From: Acidobacteriota bacterium
GTDB taxonomy: Bacteria > Acidobacteriota > Holophagae > Acanthopleuribacterales > Acanthopleuribacteraceae
DNA length: 64,000 nucleotides
Assembly (NCBI GenBank): GCA_030066195.1
Contig: JASJCB010000051.1
Coordinates: forward strand, 1-64,000
Direction of reading: 5' to 3'
The notes under the pieces are model-generated. The model was not told the origin of the DNA, made no database searches, and saw nothing but the letters and a program-made list of their open reading frames with translations. Made by a program: the position numbers and the translations under genes. Positions 26,088 through 35,324 of the stretch are shown here, piece by piece (positions within the stretch are counted from its first letter, which is position 1; the number at the start of each line of letters is the position of its first letter).

Positions 26088-26567
26088 ATTCATTACGAAA
26101 GCATCGATTGGGACCATTGGCAACCGGACGACCACGCCACGCTGTTGTTCGTGATTCACGACGGTAAAATCTTGTTGATTCACAAGAAACGCGGCTTGGG
26201 CGCCGGTAAGGTTACCGGACCCGGGGGCAAATTGGAGCCGGGCGAGGGAGCGGCTGCCTGCGCCTTGCGTGAGATTCACGAGGAACTCGGCGTCACCGCT
26301 TTCAATCCCGAGGAAGTGGGCGAATTGCTGTTCCAGTTCACTGACGGCTACAAATTGCACGTGACCGTTTTCCGCACCGATCAATTCCAGGGAGAGGCAG
26401 TAGAGACCGATGAGGCGATTCCGCTTTGGACGCCGCTGGACGCCGTTCCCTACGATCGTATGTGGGATGACGACTATCTTTGGGTTCCCTTATTGCCGGC
26501 AGGAAAAAGATTTGTGGGTCGCTTTGTCTTCGAAGGCGAAACCATGTTGGGCGGAGAACTCGTCTAG
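26088..26567 (+). CDS. MTH1-like Nudix hydrolase with a likely AUU start
   Basis: Nudix hydrolase resembling 8-oxo-dGTP diphosphatases that cleanse the nucleotide pool. The Nudix box GPGGKLEPGEGAAACALREI is preceded by KKRGLGAGK, the MTH1-type signature. Homologous N-terminal residues (YESIDWDHWQPDDHATLLF) are encoded upstream of the first TTG (26145), and the frame is open back to a stop at 26058. No ATG, GTG or TTG occurs in that stretch. The best start is ATT at 26088, five bases after AGGGGAGG, giving 159 aa; a base error or another rare start is possible. The gene follows ilvA closely and its stop overlaps the convergent DUF4345-like gene by four bases. Confidence 0.78.
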   Translation: MHYESIDWDHWQPDDHATLLFVIHDGKILLIHKKRGLGAGKVTGPGGKLEPGEGAAACALREIHEELGVTAFNPEEVGELLFQFTDGYKLHVTVFRTDQFQGEAVETDEAIPLWTPLDAVPYDRMWDDDYLWVPLLPAGKRFVGRFVFEGETMLGGELV

Positions 26568-26953
26568 ACCGCCTTGCCTCCGCTCCGAAAAGCGATGAAA
26601 CCCCAAAGCGCAAAGGCGGCTTCCATGGCCAGGGCGATCCAATGCACGGTTTGCGGCGCGCCGTCGAAAGCAAGGGAAATAAGACGTCCCAATACCAACC
26701 CGCCCATGGATAAGGCCAGAAACAACCAAACGGCATGACGGTAAGCGGCTTTGACGGCGCCGATGATCATAAACAGGCCCATGCCTGCCATCAGACCTCC
26801 GTAAATCGCCCGCGCCTCGCTGAGCCCGCCGGTCTCCAGCGGCTCGAGCCCCATGAGCGCGGTCCATTTTTGGGGGTCGAAAAGACCGTAGACACCCCAG
26901 CCCAGGAAGATGAGACCGAAGACGATCAAGGGGATGGACAGTTTTGCTTGCAT
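26564..26953 (-). CDS. Four-helix membrane protein, DUF4345-like
   Basis: 129-aa integral inner-membrane protein with four predicted helices (about 6-24, 46-66, 73-92 and 100-120). It starts with KLSIPLIVFGLIFLGWGVYG and contains ARAIYGGLMAGMG and a later GRLISLAFDG, features of the DUF4345 family of small membrane proteins of unknown function. AAAGGA precedes the ATG. It is convergent with the Nudix gene and overlaps its last four bases. Confidence 0.7.
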   Translation of the reverse strand: MQAKLSIPLIVFGLIFLGWGVYGLFDPQKWTALMGLEPLETGGLSEARAIYGGLMAGMGLFMIIGAVKAAYRHAVWLFLALSMGGLVLGRLISLAFDGAPQTVHWIALAMEAAFALWGFIAFRSGGKAV

Positions 26954-27018
26954 AGAATGGTCCTTTTATTCAGGGATTTGGCCGGGCAACGGTACTATTG
27001 TAACAGACCACCGCGGCC

Positions 27019-30000
27019 TCACCGGATTTCAGCTTGTTCTAAAGCGACGCTCTCTTTGGTCGCGCAATCTCTCGGGAGGGCGATTTCAAAGACGGCCCCC
27101 TCATCGCTCTCTAAAACACGTAACGTACCGCCGTGTTCCTTAACCACCACGTCGTAAGCTACCGTTAAGCCCAGTCCCACATTCCCGGAACCGGCCGGGC
27201 GGGTGGTGAAGAAAGGCGTGAATATGTGGTCCGCAATGTCTCCGGCGATACCCGGGCCGTTGTCGCTTACCCGAATGCAATAATGCTCCGGGCGCCGGTA
27301 GGTTTCTACTTTGATTTGCGGTCGGAAATCCAGGCCCTTATGCATGCAGTCGATATAGGCTGATTCCAGTCCGTTCCTAACCAGATTGATGATGGCCCGG
27401 CCGAGATTTTGGGGCGACACGTGAAGAGCACCGATCCTTTCGTCGAAATGCTTCAATAAGTCGATGCTGCAACAGTCCTGTTCCTCTATGAAAGCGCCCA
27501 CGGCAATATCCACGTACTCGCTGACCAGAGGATTGATAGACGTCTCGCTGCGTTGACCCGAACCGGAGGCGGATAGTTCCAACATGAGGCTGACGATTTG
27601 GTCGGCCGCGTGGCCCTGCCTGGCGATGACCCGGGTATTGTTTTCCAAATCCAGAAGCACTTCCACCATGTTGCGGCGGTCAAAATCTTCCTGGTTGCGA
27701 ACCTGGTCGGCAACCGCTTTGAGGTCGTCGGCCAATTCCATATTGATTTGCGAAAGGTTATTGATGAAGTTCAGGGGATTACGCAGTTCGTGGGCGACTC
27801 CTCGGGCCAGGATGCCTACTGAAGCCATTTTTTGGGATAAGATCAACTGTTCCTGCTTGTTGAGGATGTCTTCGTTCTTTTCCTTCAATTCGTTGAGAGT
27901 TCCGGCCAGGGTCGCGTTGTTGACCTTCAACTCACGGGTTCGGTCTTCTACTGTTTTTTCCAATTCTCGGGCTCGGGCCTCCAGGAGCCGGTTCCTCCAT
28001 TTGCCGAAGCCGTAACCCGAGGCCGCGATCGAGAGCACCAGGATGATCAGGAACCACCAGCGCAGCCAAAGGGGCGGATAGACCACAAATGCGTGTGTAA
28101 GCGGTTCGCTCCAACGGACGCCGTCCACGCCGGTCATCACTTGGAATCGGTGTTTCTTGGGTAGGAAAAAAGCCGGCAGGTTGGTGTAGCGCAGCGTCGT
28201 TTGCGTGCCGATTTCCGACCATTCTTCCTCGAAACCATGGAGGCGGGTTTTGTATCGCACCGCCTCCTCATCGAAAAAACCAATTCCGTGAAAGCTCACC
28301 GCTAATTCGTTCTTGCCCCAAAGGTTCCGGCTCCAGGTCAGATTGCGGAAATGCAGGCGCGGCAGTGAAATTTTACCCATGTCCTTGCTCGGATCGTAAA
28401 TGGAGATACCCTTGTGATTGCCGAAATAGACCCGGCCTTGAGTATCCAAAGCAACCGCGGAAAAATACCAGACCTCGTTATCAAGCAGGCCGTCTCTTCG
28501 ATCGATGGTACGCACTACCTTCCGGCCCACCGGGTCGATTTGCGTGAGGCCCCCGTTGGTGCCGACCCACAAGCTGCCGTCAAGGGGAGACAGGGCCATG
28601 GAAGTCATGTTATCCGCACCGATACCGTCGTCCCGGCTCATCAGTTTGCGCATTTCCAGGGATTCAGGGTCCAGGGCGGCAAGGCCGCGGGCCGTGCCGG
28701 TCCAAAGCATATCCCGGTGGAAGATCAACGAACGAATATGGTTGGTTGGGGCGCCCTGTTCCTTGCCCCAAACTTTATCGAGAAAAGGCGTCATAACCGT
28801 TCTGACAAAACCCGGCTCAAGAGCACCGCTTTCGGCATGACTCAGTAATGCCTCCGAGCGCGCCGGCTCGCGGCTTCGGTATAGGCCATGGTCCTGGCTG
28901 CCGATCCACAAATGCCCGTCCGGGTCGACGGCGCCGGCGTAGAGATCGCCCTCCGGCATACCCGCCTCGTTGCCCAGAAAAAACCAGGCTTCGTCCATGT
29001 AGAGAAAAACACCGCCTCGGCCCGGAAAACAAATCAGTTCCTTGTCGGCAAAATGCAAGATCCTGATGCTATTGATCTCGATCGTGGGAAAGCCCCGGTG
29101 GTAAATAGTCTCTCCGAACAACGAGAGCCGGTTCGACTCCATTCCGGGAAAAACATCTCCCAAAGGCTCTTTGGACAGGCAATCGATACCCAAATCGGAG
29201 CCGATCCAGATGCGTCCCTTTACGTCACGGGCGGCGGAATGGATCTGATCGCTTTGTATTCCGTCTCGCATATCGATACTTTGGGAAGTCATTCGCTCGT
29301 CGACAATCCCAAGGCCCCCGCCATCCGTTGCCGCAAACAAATAGGGCAGGGGCGCCGTTGCATCGAAGGGAACCACCCCTTGAACCCCCGCTCCCGGTAA
29401 CAGGGCGTTTCCCCGTTTTTCGGAAGCTCCGACAAGGTGGGTATGGGCCTGGTAATTAGCTCGTAGTTTCGAAAGACCCAGATTTTGTGAGATCCAGAGA
29501 TTGTCTTCCCGGTCCCGAAAAATATGGCTCACCTGGTTGCTGAGCAGGCCGTTCTCCCGGGTGTAGGTCCTTGCAGTGCTTGGATCGTCAGGGTTCAATC
29601 GAACCATGCCCCCGCCGTAACTTGCAATCCATAATTGATCACCGTCTTCAAGGAACGAGGAAACGGAGCCCCCGGCCCGAATACCGATCGGTTCCAGGGA
29701 AACCCCCGCGGGCAACGTCAAAACCCGCCACACGGTCCCCTGGTTCCCTCCGGCCCATAGATCGCCGTGCCGGTCTTCAAACAAGCTGTCGATCTCTTCG
29801 CCGCCCGTCTCCAGGGGAAAAAAGAGCAAACCGGATCGATCGGATTCATAACGAACCAACCCGCCGGAAACACCCGCCCAGAGACGCCCGTCGCGGCGCA
29901 CGGTCAAGCAATGGATATCGTGGCCGTCGGCACCGGCGGGCATCGGAAACAGTGTTCGCCGCAACCGCCCTGAATCGATACGATACCGGATCAGCCCCTC

Positions 30001-30462
30001 ATCCGGAACACCTAACCAGACGTTGCCCAGGCGGTCCTCGGTCAGACGCCGTTCCTTAACCGCAATCCGGCTGAGCATTTCGTCGCCCACAGTTTTCTGA
30101 AACCGCACCCGCTCATTCGGGCCGAATTGGTCGAGTGGTTTGATGGAAACGGCCAGGCCGCCGGCGCAACCCACCCACAATCGCCCCCCGGCGTCTTCGA
30201 CCATAGCGTATACGTAAAGGTCGGGAAGGCCGTCCGCGGCCGTGAACTGATCGTAGGAGAGACCGTCATAGCGAACGGCCCCGGAAGAATACAGAAGAAT
30301 CCAAAGGTATCCCATACGATCTTGATGCGTACTCAGGATATGGGAAGACGGAAGTCGAATCCGGCCGGTCTCCGCAAGATAATGAACCAGGGGAAGACCT
30401 TGCGAAAAACCCTCGCCCCAGGCGAAGACAAGGAACAGCCATCTGCACCAAATATGTTTCAT
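27019..30462 (-). CDS. Propeller-sensor histidine kinase (Reg_prop/Y_Y_Y)
   Basis: Membrane sensor kinase of 1147 aa. A signal sequence (MKHIWCRWLFLVFAWGEG) leads into about 700 residues of Reg_prop beta-propeller repeats (recurrent GxLWVGxxxGL units such as GRLWVGCAGGLAV and GSLWVGTNGGLTQ). A Y_Y_Y domain comes next, then one membrane helix near 800-820 and a coiled coil. The HisKA domain has phospho-acceptor His in GVAHELRNPLNFI (about 887), and the HATPase_c domain has NLVRNGLESA, DNGPGIAG and GLGLTVAYDVV. It resembles the kinase half of hybrid two-component systems that sense extracellular ligands, often glycans, but has no receiver domain. No response regulator is next to it. The ligand is unknown. 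Confidence 0.9.
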   Translation of the reverse strand: MKHIWCRWLFLVFAWGEGFSQGLPLVHYLAETGRIRLPSSHILSTHQDRMGYLWILLYSSGAVRYDGLSYDQFTAADGLPDLYVYAMVEDAGGRLWVGCAGGLAVSIKPLDQFGPNERVRFQKTVGDEMLSRIAVKERRLTEDRLGNVWLGVPDEGLIRYRIDSGRLRRTLFPMPAGADGHDIHCLTVRRDGRLWAGVSGGLVRYESDRSGLLFFPLETGGEEIDSLFEDRHGDLWAGGNQGTVWRVLTLPAGVSLEPIGIRAGGSVSSFLEDGDQLWIASYGGGMVRLNPDDPSTARTYTRENGLLSNQVSHIFRDREDNLWISQNLGLSKLRANYQAHTHLVGASEKRGNALLPGAGVQGVVPFDATAPLPYLFAATDGGGLGIVDERMTSQSIDMRDGIQSDQIHSAARDVKGRIWIGSDLGIDCLSKEPLGDVFPGMESNRLSLFGETIYHRGFPTIEINSIRILHFADKELICFPGRGGVFLYMDEAWFFLGNEAGMPEGDLYAGAVDPDGHLWIGSQDHGLYRSREPARSEALLSHAESGALEPGFVRTVMTPFLDKVWGKEQGAPTNHIRSLIFHRDMLWTGTARGLAALDPESLEMRKLMSRDDGIGADNMTSMALSPLDGSLWVGTNGGLTQIDPVGRKVVRTIDRRDGLLDNEVWYFSAVALDTQGRVYFGNHKGISIYDPSKDMGKISLPRLHFRNLTWSRNLWGKNELAVSFHGIGFFDEEAVRYKTRLHGFEEEWSEIGTQTTLRYTNLPAFFLPKKHRFQVMTGVDGVRWSEPLTHAFVVYPPLWLRWWFLIILVLSIAASGYGFGKWRNRLLEARARELEKTVEDRTRELKVNNATLAGTLNELKEKNEDILNKQEQLILSQKMASVGILARGVAHELRNPLNFINNLSQINMELADDLKAVADQVRNQEDFDRRNMVEVLLDLENNTRVIARQGHAADQIVSLMLELSASGSGQRSETSINPLVSEYVDIAVGAFIEEQDCCSIDLLKHFDERIGALHVSPQNLGRAIINLVRNGLESAYIDCMHKGLDFRPQIKVETYRRPEHYCIRVSDNGPGIAGDIADHIFTPFFTTRPAGSGNVGLGLTVAYDVVVKEHGGTLRVLESDEGAVFEIALPRDCATKESVALEQAEIR

Positions 30463-31096
30463 AACGAATGCCTATCAGGGTAATTCGTCGGCCGACCTGT
30501 TACTGAGCCAAACAGGGCCGGTGGCAAACTCTATTCCCTTTGATCGGAATTTGCTGAATTTTCTTCACTGGGAAACTTTTACTTTTAGTAGTGAATTTCT
30601 ACGGCCATATTATGGCTTACTCTTTCCCTTCCTCTACAACAGGAAATAGCATAAACCGGAAGCATGGGCCCGGCATTCGAAGTGCAGAATAGCTGATGCC
30701 CGGACGATCAGCCGATCCGCAAAGAGGCCGCCGGCAACCCATTTATAGAGCGTCTCTGTCGCTTACAGCCTTTGCTCTCCTTTTGACGATCAGCAACTCA
30801 TCAGCCCGAATGGTAATCCAACCAGGAAGTCCTGTTACGCGAATTGACAAGCCGAGATGCCGAACGCACCTGTCTACACGGAGCCGAGGTTTCGTTAAAT
30901 CGACACAATGAACCATTTGCGTTTTTTGCTTGACAAAGGCAATTTCGAGGTTTATCTTCGTTAAAGATGTTTACTTGACCCGTTAGTCAACTATTGCCGA
31001 CTACATGAAATGTATCTTGCCGGCCCCTGGACATCATGCCGCAATAAACCCCCGCATATGACCTGCATTTTTGCTTTGTTCACGTGAGGTCCATTT
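30463..31096. other. 634-bp intergenic region before the RiPP operon
   Basis: Holds divergent regulatory DNA for the propeller kinase and the ABC exporter. A 71-codon plus-strand frame (30696-30911) has no ribosome site and no recognisable content. Another frame reads a short DQPIRKEAAGNPFIERLCR-like stub that could be a decayed gene end. Confidence 0.4.
30930..30958 (+). promoter_or_regulatory. Candidate sigma-70 promoter of the exporter operon
   Basis: TTGACA (30930-30935) and TATCTT (30953-30958) are 17 bases apart, giving a leader of about 130 bases before the exporter ATG. The -35 box is perfect and the -10 matches four of six positions. Confidence 0.45.
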
Positions 31097-32734
31097 ATGA
31101 AAGGCATTCATTTTCTTCTGCGCGCCATCAAGAAGTTCAAGTGGTTCCTGGCCGGCTTGTTCGTTATCTACCTCGGCGCAATGTTCTTTAGCCTTGCCAT
31201 GCCCCGCATTCAGGGCAAGCTCATCGATTCACTTACCAACCGCAGCATGGATGACCTCTCTACCTACACCCTTTGGATGGTCGTCATCCTGGCCTGTTCC
31301 GTTGTCTTCTCCTTTACCGGCGAAGTCCTGGCCTGGTTGTACACGATCCGAGTGAAAGAAGAGTTATTGGGTAATGTCCTCAAAAACGTCCTGCGCAAGC
31401 AGATGCGGTTTTATGGAAAGTACGATACCGGCTATATGGTAGCCCGCGTCTATGAAGTCTTCCGTCTGGAGCCCCTCTTCGGCGCGTCAATCATTTCCAT
31501 CCTGATGACCAGTCTTTCCTGTGTAGGCGCCGCGGTGTTGATGCTGCGTATCGACCTGACCCTGGGCCTGATTTGTATCGTCATGATACCGCTGTATTTC
31601 ATCTCTTCCTACATCTACACCAAACCCATCAAAAAAGCCGAGTTCGATCAGCAGGAGAGTATGAACAGCCTTACCTCCCTGTTCATCTCGCTTTACAACG
31701 CCGTGCTGTCTTTTCGGATGCTCAACGCAACCGGTTTCTTCGAGAAAAAGTTTCGCAAAAAGGGACGCCGTTATTTCTCCGCCGGCATCAGGACCAAGTT
31801 CCTGCGCACCCAACACAGTACCTTGTCCACCCTGGCCAGTCGCGTGGCGCCCATTGTGGTGCTGATCATCGCGGGGATTCGGGTGATCGAGCAGAACATG
31901 ACAGTCGGCGTGTTGTTCGAATTCCTGGGTTATCTGCCCTTTCTTTACCGTCCTTTCGACCAGTTAGCCAGGTTCTATTCCGAATTCCTGGGCGCCAAGG
32001 TATCGTTGGATCGTATCGATACGATTCTCAACGAATTGCCCGAGGACGATGAGGTACGGCCCAAAAAGTGCAACGGTATCGAAACCATTGCTCTTCGCAA
32101 TGTCGATTTCTCGTACGAGCCCGGTCGCCCGCTGATCCAAGAGCTCAATTTCGACCTGAAGCGCGGGGATATCGCGGCGCTTACCGGCGAGTCCGGCAAG
32201 GGGAAAACCACCATCTTGCGCCTGCTTTCCGAAAGCCTGGTTCCTGACAAGGGTAAGGTGTTGATCAACGGTGAGGATTACCTGGAATACAGCCAGAGCA
32301 GTAAACGGAATTACATGTTGTACCTGCCGGCGAATGTAGAGTTGTTCAACGGTACCGTTTACGAGAACATCACCATGGGCGCCCCGTTCGAGCCCGAACA
32401 GGTCGAAGCCGCGTTGCGCGCGGTCAACCTGTGGAACAAGGTTCAATCACTGCCGCAAGGCTGGGACACGCTTTACGGTGAAACCAGCGAGTTGAACTTC
32501 TCCGAGGGTGAGAAGCAACGCCTTGCGCTGGCGCGGATCATGTTGCGCGACGGCGACCTGGTGATCTTTGACGAAACTACCAACAACCTGGATCAGGACA
32601 ACGAGAAAGCGATTATGGAACTGATTCGGGAACTCTTCGCGGGCAAAATCGTGATTGTGGTTTCGCACAACCTGAAAGACTACTTCGGCATCAACAAGGA
32701 AATCAGTCTCAACCCCGAACCCGTGGCAGTATGA
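31097..32734 (+). CDS. ABC exporter half-transporter of the RiPP locus
   Basis: Inner-membrane ABC exporter with fused membrane and ATPase domains, 545 aa, expected to work as a homodimer. Six membrane helices span about 12-300. In the ATPase, Walker A is GESGKGKTT near 363, the signature is FSEGEKQRLALARI near 467, Walker B is LVIFDE near 491 and the H-loop is VVSHN. There is no N-terminal C39 peptidase, so it does not process the precursor itself. The gene is first in a tight plus-strand run (exporter, sigma-54 activator, propeller, SPASM enzyme) with gaps of 18-40 bases. Export of the modified 48-aa peptide is the natural inference; a lipid or drug substrate cannot be excluded. Confidence 0.88.
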   Translation: MKGIHFLLRAIKKFKWFLAGLFVIYLGAMFFSLAMPRIQGKLIDSLTNRSMDDLSTYTLWMVVILACSVVFSFTGEVLAWLYTIRVKEELLGNVLKNVLRKQMRFYGKYDTGYMVARVYEVFRLEPLFGASIISILMTSLSCVGAAVLMLRIDLTLGLICIVMIPLYFISSYIYTKPIKKAEFDQQESMNSLTSLFISLYNAVLSFRMLNATGFFEKKFRKKGRRYFSAGIRTKFLRTQHSTLSTLASRVAPIVVLIIAGIRVIEQNMTVGVLFEFLGYLPFLYRPFDQLARFYSEFLGAKVSLDRIDTILNELPEDDEVRPKKCNGIETIALRNVDFSYEPGRPLIQELNFDLKRGDIAALTGESGKGKTTILRLLSESLVPDKGKVLINGEDYLEYSQSSKRNYMLYLPANVELFNGTVYENITMGAPFEPEQVEAALRAVNLWNKVQSLPQGWDTLYGETSELNFSEGEKQRLALARIMLRDGDLVIFDETTNNLDQDNEKAIMELIRELFAGKIVIVVSHNLKDYFGINKEISLNPEPVAV

Positions 32735-32767
32735 GGCTTCTACCGGCTTGATTTTCGGAGGTCATTT

Positions 32768-34171
32768 ATGGACCGCTTTGTATGGCAAGAGGTTGCTAAG
32801 ACCGCCGCGGACATCCGCCTGCTGTGTCAATTAAAAGACTGCGGCGTGGTTAAGCTCGATCGCGACGGTCGATGGACACCGCATTTCTTTGTTTCGAACA
32901 AACCGCTGCTGCCCGACGCCGATGCCGAGGGCGGGGTGATGCGCGACCCGCGCGCCACGGGATGGTTCTACCGCCTGATTCCGGTCACTTTCGAGGATGA
33001 GGTGCGGGCCTGGGTGATCGGCCATGGGACCGCATCCGCGCTACATCGTGAAACAACCAGGGCGCGTATGCAAAAGCTGGCACTGCAAGCGTGGTTCCTC
33101 ACCCTGCTGGACGAGTTGAAGGTTTCGGCAGCAGCCAAGTGGAACGAACCCCTGTCACTGATGGCCTGCGACCAACCCGTCATCGACACGCTGAAACAGT
33201 TGAAGCGCTTCGCGCACTCACGCCTGCCCATCTTCCTGACTGGAGAGAGCGGCGTGGGTAAGGAAGTCTTTTCCAAAACCTGCTTTCTTTTGGGTATGGA
33301 CCTCGAGGCCCCGTTCTACTCTTTCAACTGCGCCCAGTTTTTTGACGACACGCTGACCATCAGCGAGTTGTTCGGTCACAAGAAAGGCAGTTTTACCGGC
33401 GCCGCCGAGGATCGCAAGGGGATCTTCGACATTGCCGACGGCGGGATGGTGTTCCTGGACGAGATCGGTGAGTTGTCCATGCAGGTCCAAAAGATGCTGC
33501 TGCGCTTCATCGACCAGCACGAGATCAAACCGCTGGGCAGCAGTCACCCCCACAAGATCGATGTCCGCATCGTCAGCGCCACTAATCGCAACATGGAGGA
33601 AATGGTGGAAGCGGGCAAGTTCCGTGAGGATTTGTTCTACCGCCTTAATTCCCTCCATATCAAGATTCCGCCCTTGCGTGATCGGGGGCGGGATATCAAC
33701 CTGCTGCTGCGTTTCTACCTGGACCAGTTGAACCACAAGTATGACTTCTCGAAACGGTTCTCCAGGGAAGCCCTGACCGCTCTGAACGGCTATACATTTC
33801 CCGGCAATGTCCGTGAACTGAAGAACATTGTGGAAACCGGGTTTTGGAGCAGCGGCCCGACTACCATCGAGTGGGACCACATCCGCGGCAAACTGCGCAA
33901 GGAGACGGCCGCTAAATCGGAGATCGGCAAACTCCGGGGAGTGGCCCGTTTGATGGGTAACATGTTCGAAGAGGGTTTGAGCTACTGGTCGGTAGTCAAA
34001 GAACCTTTTATGAACCGCGATATCAAGCGTAGCGAGGTCAAGGCCATTATCAGAAGGGGCCTGGAGCGCTCCGGCGGTTCCTATAAAAAAATGTTGCCCT
34101 TGTTCAATATTCCCGACCGCGACTACAAGAAGTTCGTCGACCATCTTCGCCTTTACGATTTGAGACCCTGA
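32768..34171 (+). CDS. Sigma-54-dependent activator of the RiPP locus
   Basis: Bacterial enhancer-binding protein of 467 aa that remodels sigma-54 RNA polymerase. The N-terminal 140 residues are not a receiver domain; they contain RLIPVTFEDEVRAWVIGHG and may be a GAF/PAS-like ligand sensor. The AAA+ core has Walker A GESGVGKE near 158-165, the sigma-54 contact loop GSFTGA (usual form GAFTGA) near 207-212 and Walker B GMVFLDEIGE near 227. The C-terminal 45 residues form a Fis-like DNA-binding helix-turn-helix (RSGGSYKKMLPLF). Its likely target is the -24/-12 promoter at 37053-37068, with the palindromes at 36861-36887 as binding sites. That is inference from position. It is translated from ATG after GGAGG. 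Confidence 0.9.
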   Translation: MDRFVWQEVAKTAADIRLLCQLKDCGVVKLDRDGRWTPHFFVSNKPLLPDADAEGGVMRDPRATGWFYRLIPVTFEDEVRAWVIGHGTASALHRETTRARMQKLALQAWFLTLLDELKVSAAAKWNEPLSLMACDQPVIDTLKQLKRFAHSRLPIFLTGESGVGKEVFSKTCFLLGMDLEAPFYSFNCAQFFDDTLTISELFGHKKGSFTGAAEDRKGIFDIADGGMVFLDEIGELSMQVQKMLLRFIDQHEIKPLGSSHPHKIDVRIVSATNRNMEEMVEAGKFREDLFYRLNSLHIKIPPLRDRGRDINLLLRFYLDQLNHKYDFSKRFSREALTALNGYTFPGNVRELKNIVETGFWSSGPTTIEWDHIRGKLRKETAAKSEIGKLRGVARLMGNMFEEGLSYWSVVKEPFMNRDIKRSEVKAIIRRGLERSGGSYKKMLPLFNIPDRDYKKFVDHLRLYDLRP

Positions 34172-34189
34172 AGACTCGGAGGTTCGTTC

Positions 34190-35287
34190 ATGTTGTTGAG
34201 TACCGGCCTTATCTTTTCCCTATTTTTTGTCAATAGCGATAACCTGTTGGATCTGTACCGAAACGGTCAGGGTGATTTTACCGTCCGTCAGACCTACGGC
34301 CTGGAAGGGGCCGGCCAGGTGTTGGAACCTGTTGCGGTTAAGGTGGACGCCGAGGGTAGGGTTCTGGTTCTCGATATAGCGGAGCACAATGTCAAGGTTT
34401 TCGACATGGCCGGAAACCACCTGATGAATGTGGGCAAAGCGGGCCAGGGCCCCGGCGAGTTCGCCATGGCGACCGGTCTGGCTGTCGGCCCGGACGGCAG
34501 CATCGTGATTTACGATATGATCAAGCGCCGTTTCGGCATTTTCGATAATCAAGGGCACTTCCAAAAGTTCCTGACCTACCCGAAAACGGTTTGGGCTTTC
34601 CGTCTTGCTCCCGGCGGTGTCTGGTACCTGGAGACGCGGGACCTGGATATGAGCGGCAAGAAGGGAGGTTCTCTGACGAATGTTGTCCGCTGGGTTCCCG
34701 GCGAGTCCTCGGAAACCGTGATCGACAGTGAACGCATCAAGGACGTTACCTTGATCTCCAAACCGGTCAAAACATCCATACCTCGGCCCTTCCATAAGCG
34801 CTTTTTATGGGATTGTCTCTCCGACGGACGTCTTGTTGTCGTTCGCTCCGAACCATTTCAGGTCAGCATCTACGGCACGGACGGCAAGCTGTTGCAACAA
34901 CGCACCCAAAGAGGGAAATCCGCGCCCGTTACCGAAGCTGATCGCGAAACCTTTTACGCGGGCATTTCGGTCACCAACAACGACGGCACCCTTTCCCAGG
35001 GCGCACCCGCTTACGTACGCGCCGCCGTTGTTTGGCCTGAATTCAAACCCCCTTGCCAAAATTTGTACATCGATCAGGATGATCGCATTCTGATTCAAAC
35101 CCATGTGAAACAGGATACAAGGTTTCTTTATTACGTGCTGGGCACTGACGCCAAACGCCTTTATGAGGTTCGTCTACCCGCACTGGATCATCCCTGCTTC
35201 CGGCCGGACGGTATCTTCCATATTCAATCCGCCGGTGAGGATGAATCCGCCGCCGCTGTGCGGCTTTCACCGGGAACCCGATCCTAA
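34190..35287 (+). CDS. Exported six-bladed (NHL-type) beta-propeller protein
   Basis: 365-aa protein with a short N-terminal signal or anchor (MLLSTGLIFSLFFV) and NHL-like repeats. The clearest is GKAGQGPGEFAMATGLAVGP, followed by DGSIVIYDMIKRRFGIFD. Six-bladed propeller proteins of this kind recur beside peptide natural-product genes in Bacteroidota and Acidobacteriota, where their role is unknown. Here it lies between the sigma-54 activator and the radical SAM maturase with gaps of 18 and 37 bases, so it is part of the same transcript. It would be periplasmic or surface-exposed; scaffold, receptor or immunity roles are all possible. GGAGG eight bases before the ATG fixes the start. Confidence 0.75.
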   Translation: MLLSTGLIFSLFFVNSDNLLDLYRNGQGDFTVRQTYGLEGAGQVLEPVAVKVDAEGRVLVLDIAEHNVKVFDMAGNHLMNVGKAGQGPGEFAMATGLAVGPDGSIVIYDMIKRRFGIFDNQGHFQKFLTYPKTVWAFRLAPGGVWYLETRDLDMSGKKGGSLTNVVRWVPGESSETVIDSERIKDVTLISKPVKTSIPRPFHKRFLWDCLSDGRLVVVRSEPFQVSIYGTDGKLLQQRTQRGKSAPVTEADRETFYAGISVTNNDGTLSQGAPAYVRAAVVWPEFKPPCQNLYIDQDDRILIQTHVKQDTRFLYYVLGTDAKRLYEVRLPALDHPCFRPDGIFHIQSAGEDESAAAVRLSPGTRS

Positions 35288-35324
35288 CCCCTTCCATTCA
35301 TGCACGACTCATCGAGGAGGAATC

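Noticed and set aside
29100..29140. tRNA-like GGTTCGACTCC
   Set aside because: It lies inside the propeller kinase coding region and no cloverleaf stems surround it. No tRNA was found anywhere in the window.
30696..30911. 71-aa ORF in the gap before the ABC exporter
   Set aside because: No ribosome site, low-complexity composition, and it overlaps likely regulatory DNA.
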